64,000 bases of DNA from CAVQJU01 sp963729215 (GTDB lineage: Bacteria > Acidobacteriota > Vicinamibacteria > Vicinamibacterales > CAVVIG01): assembly GCA_963729215.1 (NCBI GenBank), contig CAVSND010000023.1, positions 248,001-312,000 on the forward strand, written 5' to 3'. The notes under the pieces are model-generated. The model ran no database searches. It saw only the letters and a program-made list of their open reading frames with translations, and was not told the DNA's origin. The stretch's first letter is position 1. Every line of letters begins with the position of its first letter. Positions 55,297 through 64,000 of this stretch are shown piece by piece. The position numbers and the translations under genes were made by a program.

Positions 55297-58194
55297 ATGA
55301 AACGCGTATTGTTCGGGGCGGTCGCCATCGGCGCGCTCCTTGTGATCATCCCTCGCGCGCAGATGCGGGTTGTGCCCGTTGATGAATTACAGGGGCACGC
55401 CGCGCTCGGCCTGGCGCTGCGCCATCTCGCCAATACCGGCATCGTGATGGAGGCGACGGCTCATCCCGACGACGAGGACAACGGCCTCCTCGTGATGCTC
55501 AATCGGGGCCAGGGTTTCCGGACGGCGCTGGCGACGGCGACGAGAGGCAACGGCGGGCAGAACGAAATCGGCCCGGAGATATTCGAGGCGCTGGGCGTGC
55601 TTCGCACCCAGGAATTGGCCGCCCTGCACCGGTTTGACGGCGCGGAACAGTACTTCACGCGGGCCGTCGACTTCGGTTATTCGTTCAGCATCGACGAGAC
55701 ATTCGAAAAATGGGGTCGGGACGAGATTACCGCCGATTACGTGCGGCTGATTCGCATGATTCGTCCCGACGTCATTTTTGCGATGAGCCCGACCGGGAAT
55801 AACGGCGGCCAGCACCACAACGCGTCCGCCGTCCTCTCCCACGAGGCCTACAAGCTGGCCGGAGACGCGACCAAGTACCCCGACCAGCTCAAGACACTGC
55901 GCCCCTGGCAACCGAAGAAGTTCTACTACTCCACGGGTTTTGGTCCGGATGCCGACCCCTCGGCGAAGCTGACACGCGTGAACTCGTCGGTCTACGACGG
56001 GCTGCTCGGCAAGACTTACTTTGACATCGGCACCGAAGCGCGCAGCATGCACAAGTGTCAGGGAACGGCGCAATTGCTGGCGCTTCCCGGCCCGGCGACC
56101 AGGAATTACCAACTGACGGAATGCACGATCCCGGGTCAGCTGCAGAAAGAAGAGAAGCTGTTGACCGACGGCATCGAGACGTCGATCCAGGCGCTCGCGC
56201 AATTTGTCGGCGCCAAGCCGCCCAAAGGCCTGACCGAGGGCCTCAACGCGGTATCCGCCGCTGTTCAGGCCGCCCAGAAAAAGTTCGACACCGAGAGCGA
56301 CGATGCGGCCGTGGTCCCGCCGCTCGTGGCCGGACTCCACACGGTCCGCGTGGTACGCAGTCAGCTTCGCGCGCTGCCGCTCGACGAGGCCCCTCGATAT
56401 GAAATCGATTTCCGTCTTCGCCAGAAAGAGCGCGAGTTCCAGCAGGCGCTGATTGCCGCCAGCGGGATCCGTGTCGAGGCCCTGGCCGACGATGGCGTTG
56501 TTGTACCCGGGCAGGAGGTCAACGTCTCGCTCGTGGTGGCGAACCGCGGCGCCGCCGAGGTCGCGGTGCGCCAGGTGAAGTTCGATGGTTTCGCGGATGA
56601 TGCGCCGTGCGCGCTGACGCAGGTCACCGGTCAGGGGTTCGGGCGAGGAGGACGAGGCGGCGGACGAGGAGGGCGGGCTGACGCTCCGCCGCCGGTTCCC
56701 GTTTCGGCGCTGAAGAAGGATGTCGCCGGCCGCTGCGACGTCAAGCTGATGATTCCCGCCGACGCCCGAATCACGGAACCGTACTGGCATCGTCAGGGCG
56801 ATGCGGGGCGGTACACGTTCGACGACGACGCGCCCTTCGGTCTGCCATTCAGGCCGACGTCGTTTTATGCGCAGGTCACGCTTGGTTTCCCGACGGGTAA
56901 CAGCGCTCAGCCCGTCGAAGAAGTGTTCGACGGCCTGCCCGTGCAGTACCGCTACCAGGGCGATATTTTCAGCGGAGAGAAGCGTTCGGAGCTCCTCGTC
57001 GTGCCGGCGTTGTCCGTGCTCATGTCGCCGGAAGTGGCGATTGTGCCGGCTGCCTCGCTTGCCCCGGCCCCCGCGGCTCCCGCGCCGGCAGTTCCGGCTC
57101 CCCGAGGGACGGGGAGAAGGGGCGCGCCTCCCGCCCCGGCGCCCGCCGCACCGGCTGCCCCGCCCACCTCGGCGGCCTCTCGCGAAATCAGGGTGACGGT
57201 GGTGAACAGTTCACCGGACCCGGCCGAAGGCGTCGTCACACTCGACATGCCCAAGGGCTGGACGTCCACGCCGGCGGAACAGCCCGTGACTCTCTCGCGT
57301 TCGGACGAATCGCAGACGGTGCGATTTGCCGTTCGGCCGGCAGCCGGCACAGCGGCCGGCGCGTATCACGTGCGGGCCCTGGTGAAGGTGGCAGGGAAGA
57401 CGTTCGACCGCGGCTACCGGGTGATCGAATACCCGCACATCAGGCGTCAGCATATTTACGACAGCGCGGATGCGACCCTGAAGGTGGTCGACGTCCGGAC
57501 GGCTCCCAATCTGCTGGTCGGCTACGTCATGGGCGTCGGCGACCAGGTGCCCCCGGCGATCGAGCAGCTGGGCGCGAAGGTCGAGCTGATCGGCGCCGAG
57601 GACCTTGCGTGGGGCAACCTCGCGCGCTTCGACACAATCGTGACCGGGGTCAGGGCGTACGAGCGCCGCGCCGATCTGCGCGCCAACAACAGCCGGTTGC
57701 TCGACTACGTCAAGAACGGCGGCACGCTGGTGGTGCAGTACAACAAGTTCGAGTTCAACGAAGCGCAGTACGGACCGTACCCCGCAAAGGTGAGCAACGA
57801 CCGGGTCACCGATGAGCGCGCCCCGGTAACAATCCTGGCAGGCGGCGATCCGCTGCTGAACAGACCGAACAAGATTACCGACTCGGCCTGGAGCGGCTGG
57901 GTGCAGGAGCGTGGTCTGTATTTCCTCGATGGCGACCACGATTCGCGATACCAGGACTTGCTCCAGCTCGAAGACCCGTTCCCGTTCAACAAGGGCGTGA
58001 AAAAGGGCGCCCTGGTTGCCGCGTCGTACGGAAAAGGCCGCTGGATTTACGTCGGGCTCGGCCTGTGGCGCGAGCTGCCCGCAGGCGTTGACGGGGCGTA
58101 TCAGCTGCTCGCCAATCTCATCAGCCTGGGGAAGCCCACCACTGTCGCACCGGCACCAGCGGCACCGACGGCCGGCCGGGCGCCCGGACACTAA
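55297..58194 (+). CDS. Large secreted PIG-L-family protein with NEW3-like and GATase/ThuA-like domains
   Basis: This 965-residue protein has an N-terminal signal segment (LFGAVAIGALLVII) and a PIG-L/LmbE deacetylase domain (~30-300) with TAHPDDEDNG and the late GNNGGQHHNAS metal/active motif. A central region with Gly/Arg-rich and Ala/Pro-rich linkers follows (GRGGRGGGRGG near 450; AAPAPAVPAP near 595). A NEW3-like beta domain (~620-710) and a C-terminal GATase-like domain (DTIVTGVRAYERRADLRANN, KNGGTLVVQYN) come last. It probably removes acyl groups from a surface glycan or exogenous sugar. It is cotranscribed with the amidohydrolase 3 bp downstream. Confidence 0.8.
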   Translation: MKRVLFGAVAIGALLVIIPRAQMRVVPVDELQGHAALGLALRHLANTGIVMEATAHPDDEDNGLLVMLNRGQGFRTALATATRGNGGQNEIGPEIFEALGVLRTQELAALHRFDGAEQYFTRAVDFGYSFSIDETFEKWGRDEITADYVRLIRMIRPDVIFAMSPTGNNGGQHHNASAVLSHEAYKLAGDATKYPDQLKTLRPWQPKKFYYSTGFGPDADPSAKLTRVNSSVYDGLLGKTYFDIGTEARSMHKCQGTAQLLALPGPATRNYQLTECTIPGQLQKEEKLLTDGIETSIQALAQFVGAKPPKGLTEGLNAVSAAVQAAQKKFDTESDDAAVVPPLVAGLHTVRVVRSQLRALPLDEAPRYEIDFRLRQKEREFQQALIAASGIRVEALADDGVVVPGQEVNVSLVVANRGAAEVAVRQVKFDGFADDAPCALTQVTGQGFGRGGRGGGRGGRADAPPPVPVSALKKDVAGRCDVKLMIPADARITEPYWHRQGDAGRYTFDDDAPFGLPFRPTSFYAQVTLGFPTGNSAQPVEEVFDGLPVQYRYQGDIFSGEKRSELLVVPALSVLMSPEVAIVPAASLAPAPAAPAPAVPAPRGTGRRGAPPAPAPAAPAAPPTSAASREIRVTVVNSSPDPAEGVVTLDMPKGWTSTPAEQPVTLSRSDESQTVRFAVRPAAGTAAGAYHVRALVKVAGKTFDRGYRVIEYPHIRRQHIYDSADATLKVVDVRTAPNLLVGYVMGVGDQVPPAIEQLGAKVELIGAEDLAWGNLARFDTIVTGVRAYERRADLRANNSRLLDYVKNGGTLVVQYNKFEFNEAQYGPYPAKVSNDRVTDERAPVTILAGGDPLLNRPNKITDSAWSGWVQERGLYFLDGDHDSRYQDLLQLEDPFPFNKGVKKGALVAASYGKGRWIYVGLGLWRELPAGVDGAYQLLANLISLGKPTTVAPAPAAPTAGRAPGH

Positions 58195-58197
58195 GGC

Positions 58198-60150
58198 GTG
58201 AAGCGCGCCGCGCTGCTGGTCGCCGCGTCGGCGTTCGTCTACTTCGGGCTGCACGCGCGCGCGGCCGACGATCCAACGGAATCGGGCGTCTTCGCCCTCT
58301 TCAAGTTCGAGCAGGAGATTGGCGAGGAGCGGTACGACATCCGCAGCAGCGCCGGCTCGTTTGCCCTGACGTCGACATTCTCCTTCAACGACCGCGGCAC
58401 ACCCGTGCCGCTCGACACCACTCTTCAATTCGACCGCGATCTGGTTCCCATCCATTTCACGATTCATGGCGACGTGGCGCGCATCTCGAAGATTGACGCC
58501 GAGGTCACGCTCGCCGGTGGGACGGCCACGATCCGCGAAGGGTCAGCCACGCGCAGCGAACCGGCTCCGGCCGGCGTGTTCACGCTCGCGGGATACGCCC
58601 CTCCCTCCCTGCAGATGACGTTCATGCGGTTCTGGGCGGCTCGCGGCCGGCCGAAATCGGTGCCGCTCCTGCCGCACGGAACCGCGCGCGTCGAGGCGCG
58701 CGGGCGCGACGAGGTGATCGTCGATGGCCGAACGATGGCCTTGAACCGGTACAGCGTCGATGGGGTTGTCTGGGGGCGCGAAACGTTGTGGCTCGACGCA
58801 GACGGCCGGCTCGCTGCCCTGGTGAGTCAGGACGCTGAATTCGATCATTTCGAAGCGGCGCGGCCGGAATTGAAGCCGGCCATTCCGCAGCTCGTGGCGC
58901 GCGCCGCTTCCGACGGCATGGCGGCCATGGCGGAGACGGCCGCCGCGGAGAGCCCCGCCGCCAGCCCCGAGGTCGCCATCGTGGGCGCCACGATTCTCGA
59001 CATGACGGGCCGGAAGCCTGTGCCCAACGGAACCGTCGTGATCCGCGATGGGCGTATCACCGCCGTTGGCCCGTCGAACCGTGTCACCGTGGCGAAACAG
59101 GCGACCGTGGTGCAGGCAGCAGGCAAGACCGTGATGCCCGGGCTCTGGGACATGCATGCGCACTTCGAGCAGGTCGAGTGGGGTCCCATCTATCTTGCCG
59201 CCGGCGTCACGACCGTGCGCGACGTCGGCAACGAACTGGAGTTCATCGCGGCCGTGCGCGACGCCGTGGTTGCCGGGAAGGGCCTGGGGCCGCGGATGTT
59301 GCTCGCCGGGGTCATCGACGGCCCCGGCCAGCGCGGCCTCGGCCTGGCGCGCGCGGCGACGCCGGACGAAGGCCGGCGTTGGGTCGATCGCTATCACGAC
59401 GCGGGCTTCGATCAAATCAAGGTCTACAGTTCGATCACGCTCGACGTGCTGCGTGGGATTACCGCCGAAGCGCACAAGCTCGGCATGACGGTCACGGGTC
59501 ACGTGCCGGACAGCATGAACGTGCTGACAGCCATCGAGGCCGGCCTCGATCAGGTCAACCATGCCCAGTACCTCGGCGCGGCCGCCGGCGCCGATCCCCA
59601 GGTCGTCATCGCGGCGCTCAAGCGGCATGGCACGGTCGTCGACCCGACGCTGGCGCTGTACGAACTGCTCGCGAGGCCGCTGGATCAGCCGATCGACAGC
59701 TTCGAACCGGGCTTCCGGAAGGTCGCTCGCGAGCTCGAGGCGCCCCTGAGCGGTTTCGGGACGCCGGTCGGGATGGCGGCGCGATCGAGGGCGCAGTTGA
59801 ACGACAGCCTGGCCCTCGTCAACAGCCTTCATCATGCGGGTGTTCCGATCGTCGCGGGCACCGATCAATCCGTGCCCGGTCACAGCCTGCATCGCGAGCT
59901 CGAGCTTTACGCGCAGGCCGGCTTCACGCCGTTCGAGGCGTTAGCGGCCGCGACGGTGGTGCCGGCTCGCGTGATGAAGAAGCTCGGAGACAGCGGCACG
60001 ATCGAAAAAGGGAAGCGTGGGGATCTGATCGTCCTCGATGGCGACCCGCTGGCCGACGTCCGCAATACGCGACGAATCTACCGCGTGATTACCAACGGGC
60101 GGGTCTTCGATCCAGCGGCTCTCTGGCGGAGCGTCGGCTTTCAGCCCTGA
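58198..60150 (+). CDS. Secreted amidohydrolase-family protein with extra N-terminal domain
   Basis: This 650-residue protein has a signal peptide (residues 1-20), an N-terminal beta-rich domain of about 240 residues unknown to me (FALFKFEQEIGEERYDIRSS), then an imidazolonepropionase-like amidohydrolase (~260-640). The metal motif HxH is in GLWDMHAHFEQ, further His in TGHVPDSMN and VNHAQYLG, and Asp in GTDQSVPG. It should cleave a cyclic amide, peptide or related bond in the periplasm. It starts at GTG 58198, 3 bp after the PIG-L stop. Confidence 0.85.
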   Translation: MKRAALLVAASAFVYFGLHARAADDPTESGVFALFKFEQEIGEERYDIRSSAGSFALTSTFSFNDRGTPVPLDTTLQFDRDLVPIHFTIHGDVARISKIDAEVTLAGGTATIREGSATRSEPAPAGVFTLAGYAPPSLQMTFMRFWAARGRPKSVPLLPHGTARVEARGRDEVIVDGRTMALNRYSVDGVVWGRETLWLDADGRLAALVSQDAEFDHFEAARPELKPAIPQLVARAASDGMAAMAETAAAESPAASPEVAIVGATILDMTGRKPVPNGTVVIRDGRITAVGPSNRVTVAKQATVVQAAGKTVMPGLWDMHAHFEQVEWGPIYLAAGVTTVRDVGNELEFIAAVRDAVVAGKGLGPRMLLAGVIDGPGQRGLGLARAATPDEGRRWVDRYHDAGFDQIKVYSSITLDVLRGITAEAHKLGMTVTGHVPDSMNVLTAIEAGLDQVNHAQYLGAAAGADPQVVIAALKRHGTVVDPTLALYELLARPLDQPIDSFEPGFRKVARELEAPLSGFGTPVGMAARSRAQLNDSLALVNSLHHAGVPIVAGTDQSVPGHSLHRELELYAQAGFTPFEALAAATVVPARVMKKLGDSGTIEKGKRGDLIVLDGDPLADVRNTRRIYRVITNGRVFDPAALWRSVGFQP

Positions 60151-60171
60151 CAGCGTCTTCGCCGCTCTCTG

Positions 60172-60690
60172 CTATCGGGCGCGTGGCCGTCCGAGCCACC
60201 GGAAGAACAGCAGGACGAGCGCGGCGGGGACCAGAAAGCCCCACCATCCCTTCAACCCCAACGCGCTCATCGCATCCGGCCCCAGTTTCACGACGACCAA
60301 CATGATCGCGCTGGCCCATGCGAAGGCGCTGATGAGGTTGAGCGTCGTGAACCGAAGAGGACGAACACCCGCGTACGCGCAGGCGATTGGAATCGCCGTA
60401 CGCAGGCCGGGCAGGAAGCGGCATAGCAGCACGATCAGGTCCTGATTCGCGTTCACGCGGTCGACCACCGCGTCACGATGCCTTGCCAGCCACGGATAGC
60501 GATCGAGCCAGTGGATGCGTCCCCGGAGAAGGTAGAACCAGAATTGATCGCCGGCCGAGCCGCCAAGCGCGCCCGCGATCAGCACGCCTTCCCAGCGCAC
60601 CTTGCCGGCTCCGGCGGCGACGCACATGGCGATGTAGTAGATCTCGCCCTCGAGGATGGCGGCGACAAAGATGCTCAGGTAGAGCAGCAT
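60172..60690 (-). CDS. DedA-family membrane protein
   Basis: This 172-residue protein is near the small end of the family. The motif GGSAGDQFWFYLLRG and the second conserved segment CRFLPGLRTAIPIACAYAG, with the conserved Arg and Pro, are present. It has four to five helices. DedA proteins are undecaprenyl-phosphate or phospholipid flippases/transporters that recycle lipid carriers. The ATG lies within a GGTCATCTGGTC repeat. It faces the amidohydrolase tail-to-tail. Confidence 0.88.
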   Translation of the reverse strand: MLLYLSIFVAAILEGEIYYIAMCVAAGAGKVRWEGVLIAGALGGSAGDQFWFYLLRGRIHWLDRYPWLARHRDAVVDRVNANQDLIVLLCRFLPGLRTAIPIACAYAGVRPLRFTTLNLISAFAWASAIMLVVVKLGPDAMSALGLKGWWGFLVPAALVLLFFRWLGRPRAR

Positions 60691-60693
60691 ACG

Positions 60694-60799
60694 AATCTGG
60701 TCATCTGGTCATTTAGTCATCTGGTCATCGTTGGTCAATTGGTACATTGAAGAATTGATCAACGATGACGAAATGACCAGATGACCAAATAACCAGATT
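60694..60799. repeat. Inverted repeat of GGTCATCTGGTCATTT-type units
   Basis: The left half carries CTGGTCATCTGGTCATTT and CATCTGGTCATC; the right half has GATGACGAAATGACCAGATG and CCAAATAACCAG, the reverse complement. The core (about 60735-60758) is less ordered. It fills the whole gap between DedA and the aminotransferase gene, reaching the latter's stop codon. Confidence 0.8.
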
Positions 60800-62060
60800 T
60801 ACGCGCGCGAGTCGGCGAGGACGTCTCTGACCACGCGAGCCACACGCGCGGCCTGCTGGTCGGTGAGCGTCGAGTAAACGGGGATCTGCATGGCTCCGGC
60901 TGCGCGGCGGGCGCCGGGTGCGCCCGGGGGCTCGACCGGTGCTCCGGCAAAGAGATCCAGATCGCTGCAGACGTCCACGTGCAGCGTTTCGATATCAACC
61001 CCCCTGCGCACGCAGCGGACGACGAGCTCGTCGCGTTGCGGTCCGTAGACACAGGTACCTGATAGTACACGTGCGTGCGATCCGGAGGGATCGCCGGCAC
61101 TGCAATGCCCGGCAGCGAGCCCAGCGCATCGTCCATCACGCGCGCATGGCGCCGCGTCTGTTCGGTCCACCCGTCGAGGGCGTCCAGGGCACCCAGGCCG
61201 ATGGCGGCCTGCACGTTCGGGAATCGTTCGGTGTACGCGTCGGGAAGCGGGTCGAGCGACCGGATGTCTTCCCAGAGATAGACGTCAGGGTTGGCGCCGA
61301 TGAGCGAGGAGACCCAGAGGATCGGAAACGCACTGATTGTAAACACCCAGGGCTTGATGAAGATGCGCTGGAGACGGCCGACAAGGAGCCGGTTTGTGAC
61401 GCGCTTTTCATCCGGCCAGCGCTCACCCTCTGCCAGGGCGCGAACCCGTGCCGCGATCGCCGGGTCGCGAACGAGCGCCAGGCCGCCGCCGTAGCAGTTG
61501 AGCGGCTTGAGCGTCTGGAAGCTGAAGAAGCCCGCATCGCCGAGCGTGCCGACGGGCTTGCCGTTCCAGGTCGCGCCGAGCGCGTGCGCGCAGTCTTCGA
61601 TCACCCGCAGCTTATGGCGCGCGGCGATGTCGAGAATGGCCGCCATGTCGCACGGCAGGCCGTAGAGGTGCGTTGGCACGACGGCGCGCGTCGCGGGCGT
61701 GATGGCGCGCTCGAGCGCCGCAGGGGACAGCGTGAACGTTTCGGGATCGATGTCGGCGAAGACGACCTTCAGGCCTGCGACTTTCGCCAGCGCGGGGATC
61801 ACCCAGAACGTCAGCGCCGGCACGATGATTTCCGAGCCCGCCGGCAGGTCGAGCGCTTTCAGAATGTAGTAGAACGCCATCCGGCCGTACGAGGCCGCAA
61901 CGGCGCACGCCGGGTCCATCCCGGCGCGCCGGGCGAACGCGGCTTCGAATTCACGAATCTGGGGACCCTGGATGAGTTCGCCGCGGGCCTTGCAGCCCGC
62001 GACGATGTCTTCTGTCTGAGGCAGGACTCGCGCTCCGTAGCGCGAAATCGCACTCAGCAT
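60799..62060 (-). CDS. DegT/DnrJ/EryC1-family PLP aminotransferase, frameshifted near 61054-61059
   Basis: This protein of about 419 residues has the PLP-lysine region FSFQTLKPLNCYGGGLAL, with Asp in IEDCAHALGA stacking under the cofactor and the family segment GSEIIVPALTFWVIP. The family transfers an amino group to a sugar or similar ketone. After HVYYQ the frame is lost at CAGGTACCTG; reading CAG-TAC-TGT gives HVYYQYCVYGPQRDELVVRC and a normal C-terminus to 60799. The start is ATG 62060, overlapping the radical SAM gene by 7 bp, so the two are co-translated. Confidence 0.85.
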
Positions 62061-63455
62061 GCGATGACGGGACGGGAGACGTCGGCGATTTCCTCGCGCG
62101 AGTGACGTTCCCGGACGCGCTGATCCATCCGGCCGACCCACTCACGAATCGACGGGTTCTGGATCTTGAGGAAATTCGCCAGGTACGACGGCCGCATGTA
62201 GTACCGCTTGTAGGCGGTTCCGAGCAGGTACTGGAGCTCGTGCGCCGTCAGGTTCGGGTGCTTGAACGTCGGAGAGTAGCCGTCGAATTTCTCCCAGTTG
62301 GTTTCCGTCAGGAGAGGCTCGATCTGCTTGAACATCGGCGTGCCCGGGTACGGCGTGAGGATCTTGAACTGCGCGAACGTCGATCCCAGATCGACGGCGT
62401 ATTCGATGGTCGCCGCGATCGAGTTCCAGTCGTCCTGCAGAAACCCGAGCACGTAAAACGCCGCCGTCACGATTCCCAGCTTGCGGCAATGAGCCAGGAT
62501 GTCGCGCTGGTGGGCCTGCGGAATCGGCCTGCGGCCCGACTTCTTGAGTGTCGCCGGATCGAGCGATTCCACGCCGAAGCTCATGGCCCGGAACCCCGCG
62601 GCGTACAGCCGGTCCAGCAACTCCGCGTCGAGACGATCGAGCCGGGTTTCCGCTTCGAAGGTGAACTTCAGCCCGCGCGCCTCGATTGCGTCGCAGAGCT
62701 CGAGACACCGTGTCGCGCTGTTCACTGAAAAGGGGATCGCGGAAGATGACGTACGGACGCGGGTGCTGATCGCACAACCGTTCGATCTCGTCCACGATGT
62801 TGGCGATCGAGCGGGCGCGATAGCCGGCCAGAATCCGGTGCGGGCAGTACGTGCAGAACTCGGGGCAGCCGCGGCTGGCGAGGAGCGGGTAGCCGCCGCC
62901 CACGGGGCGCGACGACCATTGGATCCCGAGCGGCCGCTTGCGATCTTCGGTCACCAGATCCCAGCGCGGGAACGGCAGCGAATCGAGATCGTCAATCGGC
63001 TCGCTGACGGTGATGCCTTCCGGCACGATGCCCTGTGCCAGACGCATCACGCCCATCTCGGGCTCGCCGTTCAGGATGAAATCGCAGTGGTCGACGAACA
63101 ACTCCGGCATCTTCGATGCGGTGATGCCGACGAACCCGACCTTGACGCCGTTCGCGCGCATGCGATCGGCCCAGGCCGTCTCGTTCTTGTGATCGACGAG
63201 GGACGACAGGACGAGGGCGACGTCGCCGTCCACCAGCGCTTCGCGCGTCCACTTCACGTCGTGGCCCGCGCGCGCCAGAATCGCTGCGATGTACGCCATG
63301 TGCACGCTGGGCACATCGTGGAACTGCTTCTTCAAATACGCCGCGAGGGTGGTCACGCGCGAAAACGGATCGAGCCGCGAGCCGTAGCCGCCGACCACCG
63401 TATCTTTGCTGACGAAGCCGCGATTCGATTTTAGATCTGCGAGAACAACTCGCAT
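62054..63455 (-). CDS. B12-binding domain radical SAM protein, frameshifted (+1 near 62711)
   Basis: This protein of about 466 residues has an N-terminal cobalamin-binding Rossmann domain (~1-160), then the radical SAM cluster motif CPEFCTYCPHR near residue 205 and the core EAETRLDRLD, GVESLD and GFLQDDWNS. Removing one base near 62711 joins FSEQRD to RCLELCDAIEARG. Such enzymes methylate or rearrange lipids, tetrapyrroles or natural products using SAM and cobalamin. GAGGTAA is an 8-nt-spaced ribosome-binding site upstream, in contrast to leaderless neighbours. The aminotransferase overlaps its 3' end, suggesting a shared pathway. Confidence 0.85.
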
Positions 63456-63544
63456 CGGGGGTTACCTCAGTGTGACAAGTCCGCGAAATAGCAGACCGTG
63501 CTCGTGCAAAGACGAGCCGGCGGCTGCCGGATCAGTTGGTCAAC

Positions 63545-63967
63545 TCAACTGAACGCGGGCGGACCACGAGGAGACCGTCGGACAAGACCTTCGTGAGTCT
63601 TGAGCTGCGCGTGCTCGGGAATGAGCACGCCGATGGGTTCGAGCGCGGGAGACGCCTGGACGTCCGCTTCGACCGTAACGGTCGAGACATTCTGTATCGC
63701 CGCATCGTCGTTCGGCCCGTGAGGGGTGGTTCGCGCTTTGCGGATGAGCGACGTGACGTGACGGCGGACCAGCCGATCGGGCCGGCGGGTCGCAATGCGC
63801 TTGAACGCCTGCTTCGGGGAGACGATTCGGCGGCACACCGCGCAGTGTCCGCGGGGATGCGCTTTGTGGAGGGGCGCCGCGTCCGCCGGCGAGACAGCCA
63901 GTAGACCGGACGTAAGAACGCCCAGAGCCAGAATCGCCGTTCGTAATTTCGCCAGAGGCTGAACCAT
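63545..63967 (-). CDS. Small secreted basic protein of unknown function
   Basis: This 140-residue protein has a clear signal peptide (residues 1-30, LGVLTSGLLAVSPADAA), a CAVC pair near residue 43 and a basic central part. The C-terminus as written ends RRSPRGPPAFS; reading one frame over near 63600 gives VLSDGLLVVRPRSVELTN and a stop at 63532, a more protein-like end, so a +1 shift is possible. I do not recognise it. It lies upstream of the radical SAM gene on the same strand with about 90 bp between. Confidence 0.6.
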   Translation of the reverse strand: MVQPLAKLRTAILALGVLTSGLLAVSPADAAPLHKAHPRGHCAVCRRIVSPKQAFKRIATRRPDRLVRRHVTSLIRKARTTPHGPNDDAAIQNVSTVTVEADVQASPALEPIGVLIPEHAQLKTHEGLVRRSPRGPPAFS

Positions 63968-64000
63968 CGTGCGGATGCGGCTCGTAACGTGGATAGGCTA

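Overview
The window is high-GC DNA with tightly packed genes. Many start and stop codons overlap (ATGA, TGATG, TAATG). The gene content points to an Acidobacteriota-like soil or aquatic heterotroph: an alternative complex III plus caa3 oxidase operon, KatG, bacillithiol genes, many secreted peptidases, and short palindromic intergenic repeats encoding phrases such as VRLKPDAT. Assignment to class Vicinamibacteria is inference from general familiarity, not from a database search. No rRNA, tRNA, CRISPR array, prophage or insertion sequence was recognised.

Layout. 1-3.6 kb: a MetE-like methyltransferase (cut by the window edge), a type I extradiol dioxygenase and an aromatic-acid MFS transporter, probably for catabolism of aromatic compounds. 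3.6-6.15 kb: a membrane-fused spermidine-synthase-like gene broken by a palindromic (REPIN-like) insertion. 6.2-8.4 kb: katG. 8.6-20.8 kb (minus strand): one 12-gene respiratory operon read actA-B-C-D-E-F, small membrane protein, SCO, ctaC-D-E-F. 20.8-30.4 kb: an S9 peptidase, zinc-ribbon protein, disulfide oxidoreductase, M61 peptidase, GlcD-like oxidase, matrixin-like protease and PQQ dehydrogenase. 30.5-40.4 kb: pilA, a 27-residue membrane peptide with a sodium/solute symporter, a coiled-coil protein, and a minor-pilin operon (fimT-pilV-pilW-pilX-collagen-like) behind a good sigma-54 promoter. 40.5-51.9 kb: an M16 peptidase pair, purE, an MBL-fold protein, two divergent MFS permeases, an ABC-2 exporter, a GNAT enzyme and a secreted hypothetical. 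52.1-55.2 kb: FAD oxidoreductase, bshB1, bshA. 55.3-64 kb: a large PIG-L-like protein and an amidohydrolase, then DedA, a DegT-family aminotransferase, a B12-binding radical SAM protein and a small secreted protein.

Three patterns cut across the annotation. (1) At least fifteen genes are interrupted by single-base shifts. About fifteen are +1 and very few are -1. In nearly every case one base restores a full-length family member, so I annotate each as one gene; residual sequencing indels are the likeliest cause. (2) Many monocistronic genes have a TANNNT -10 hexamer only 6-9 nt before the start codon and no Shine-Dalgarno sequence, which suggests widespread leaderless transcription. Two divergent gene pairs share one symmetric -10 core. 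(3) At least seven kinds of short inverted or tandem repeats sit between genes, and several have altered the ends of genes, supplying stop codons, a signal-peptide region or a -10 box.
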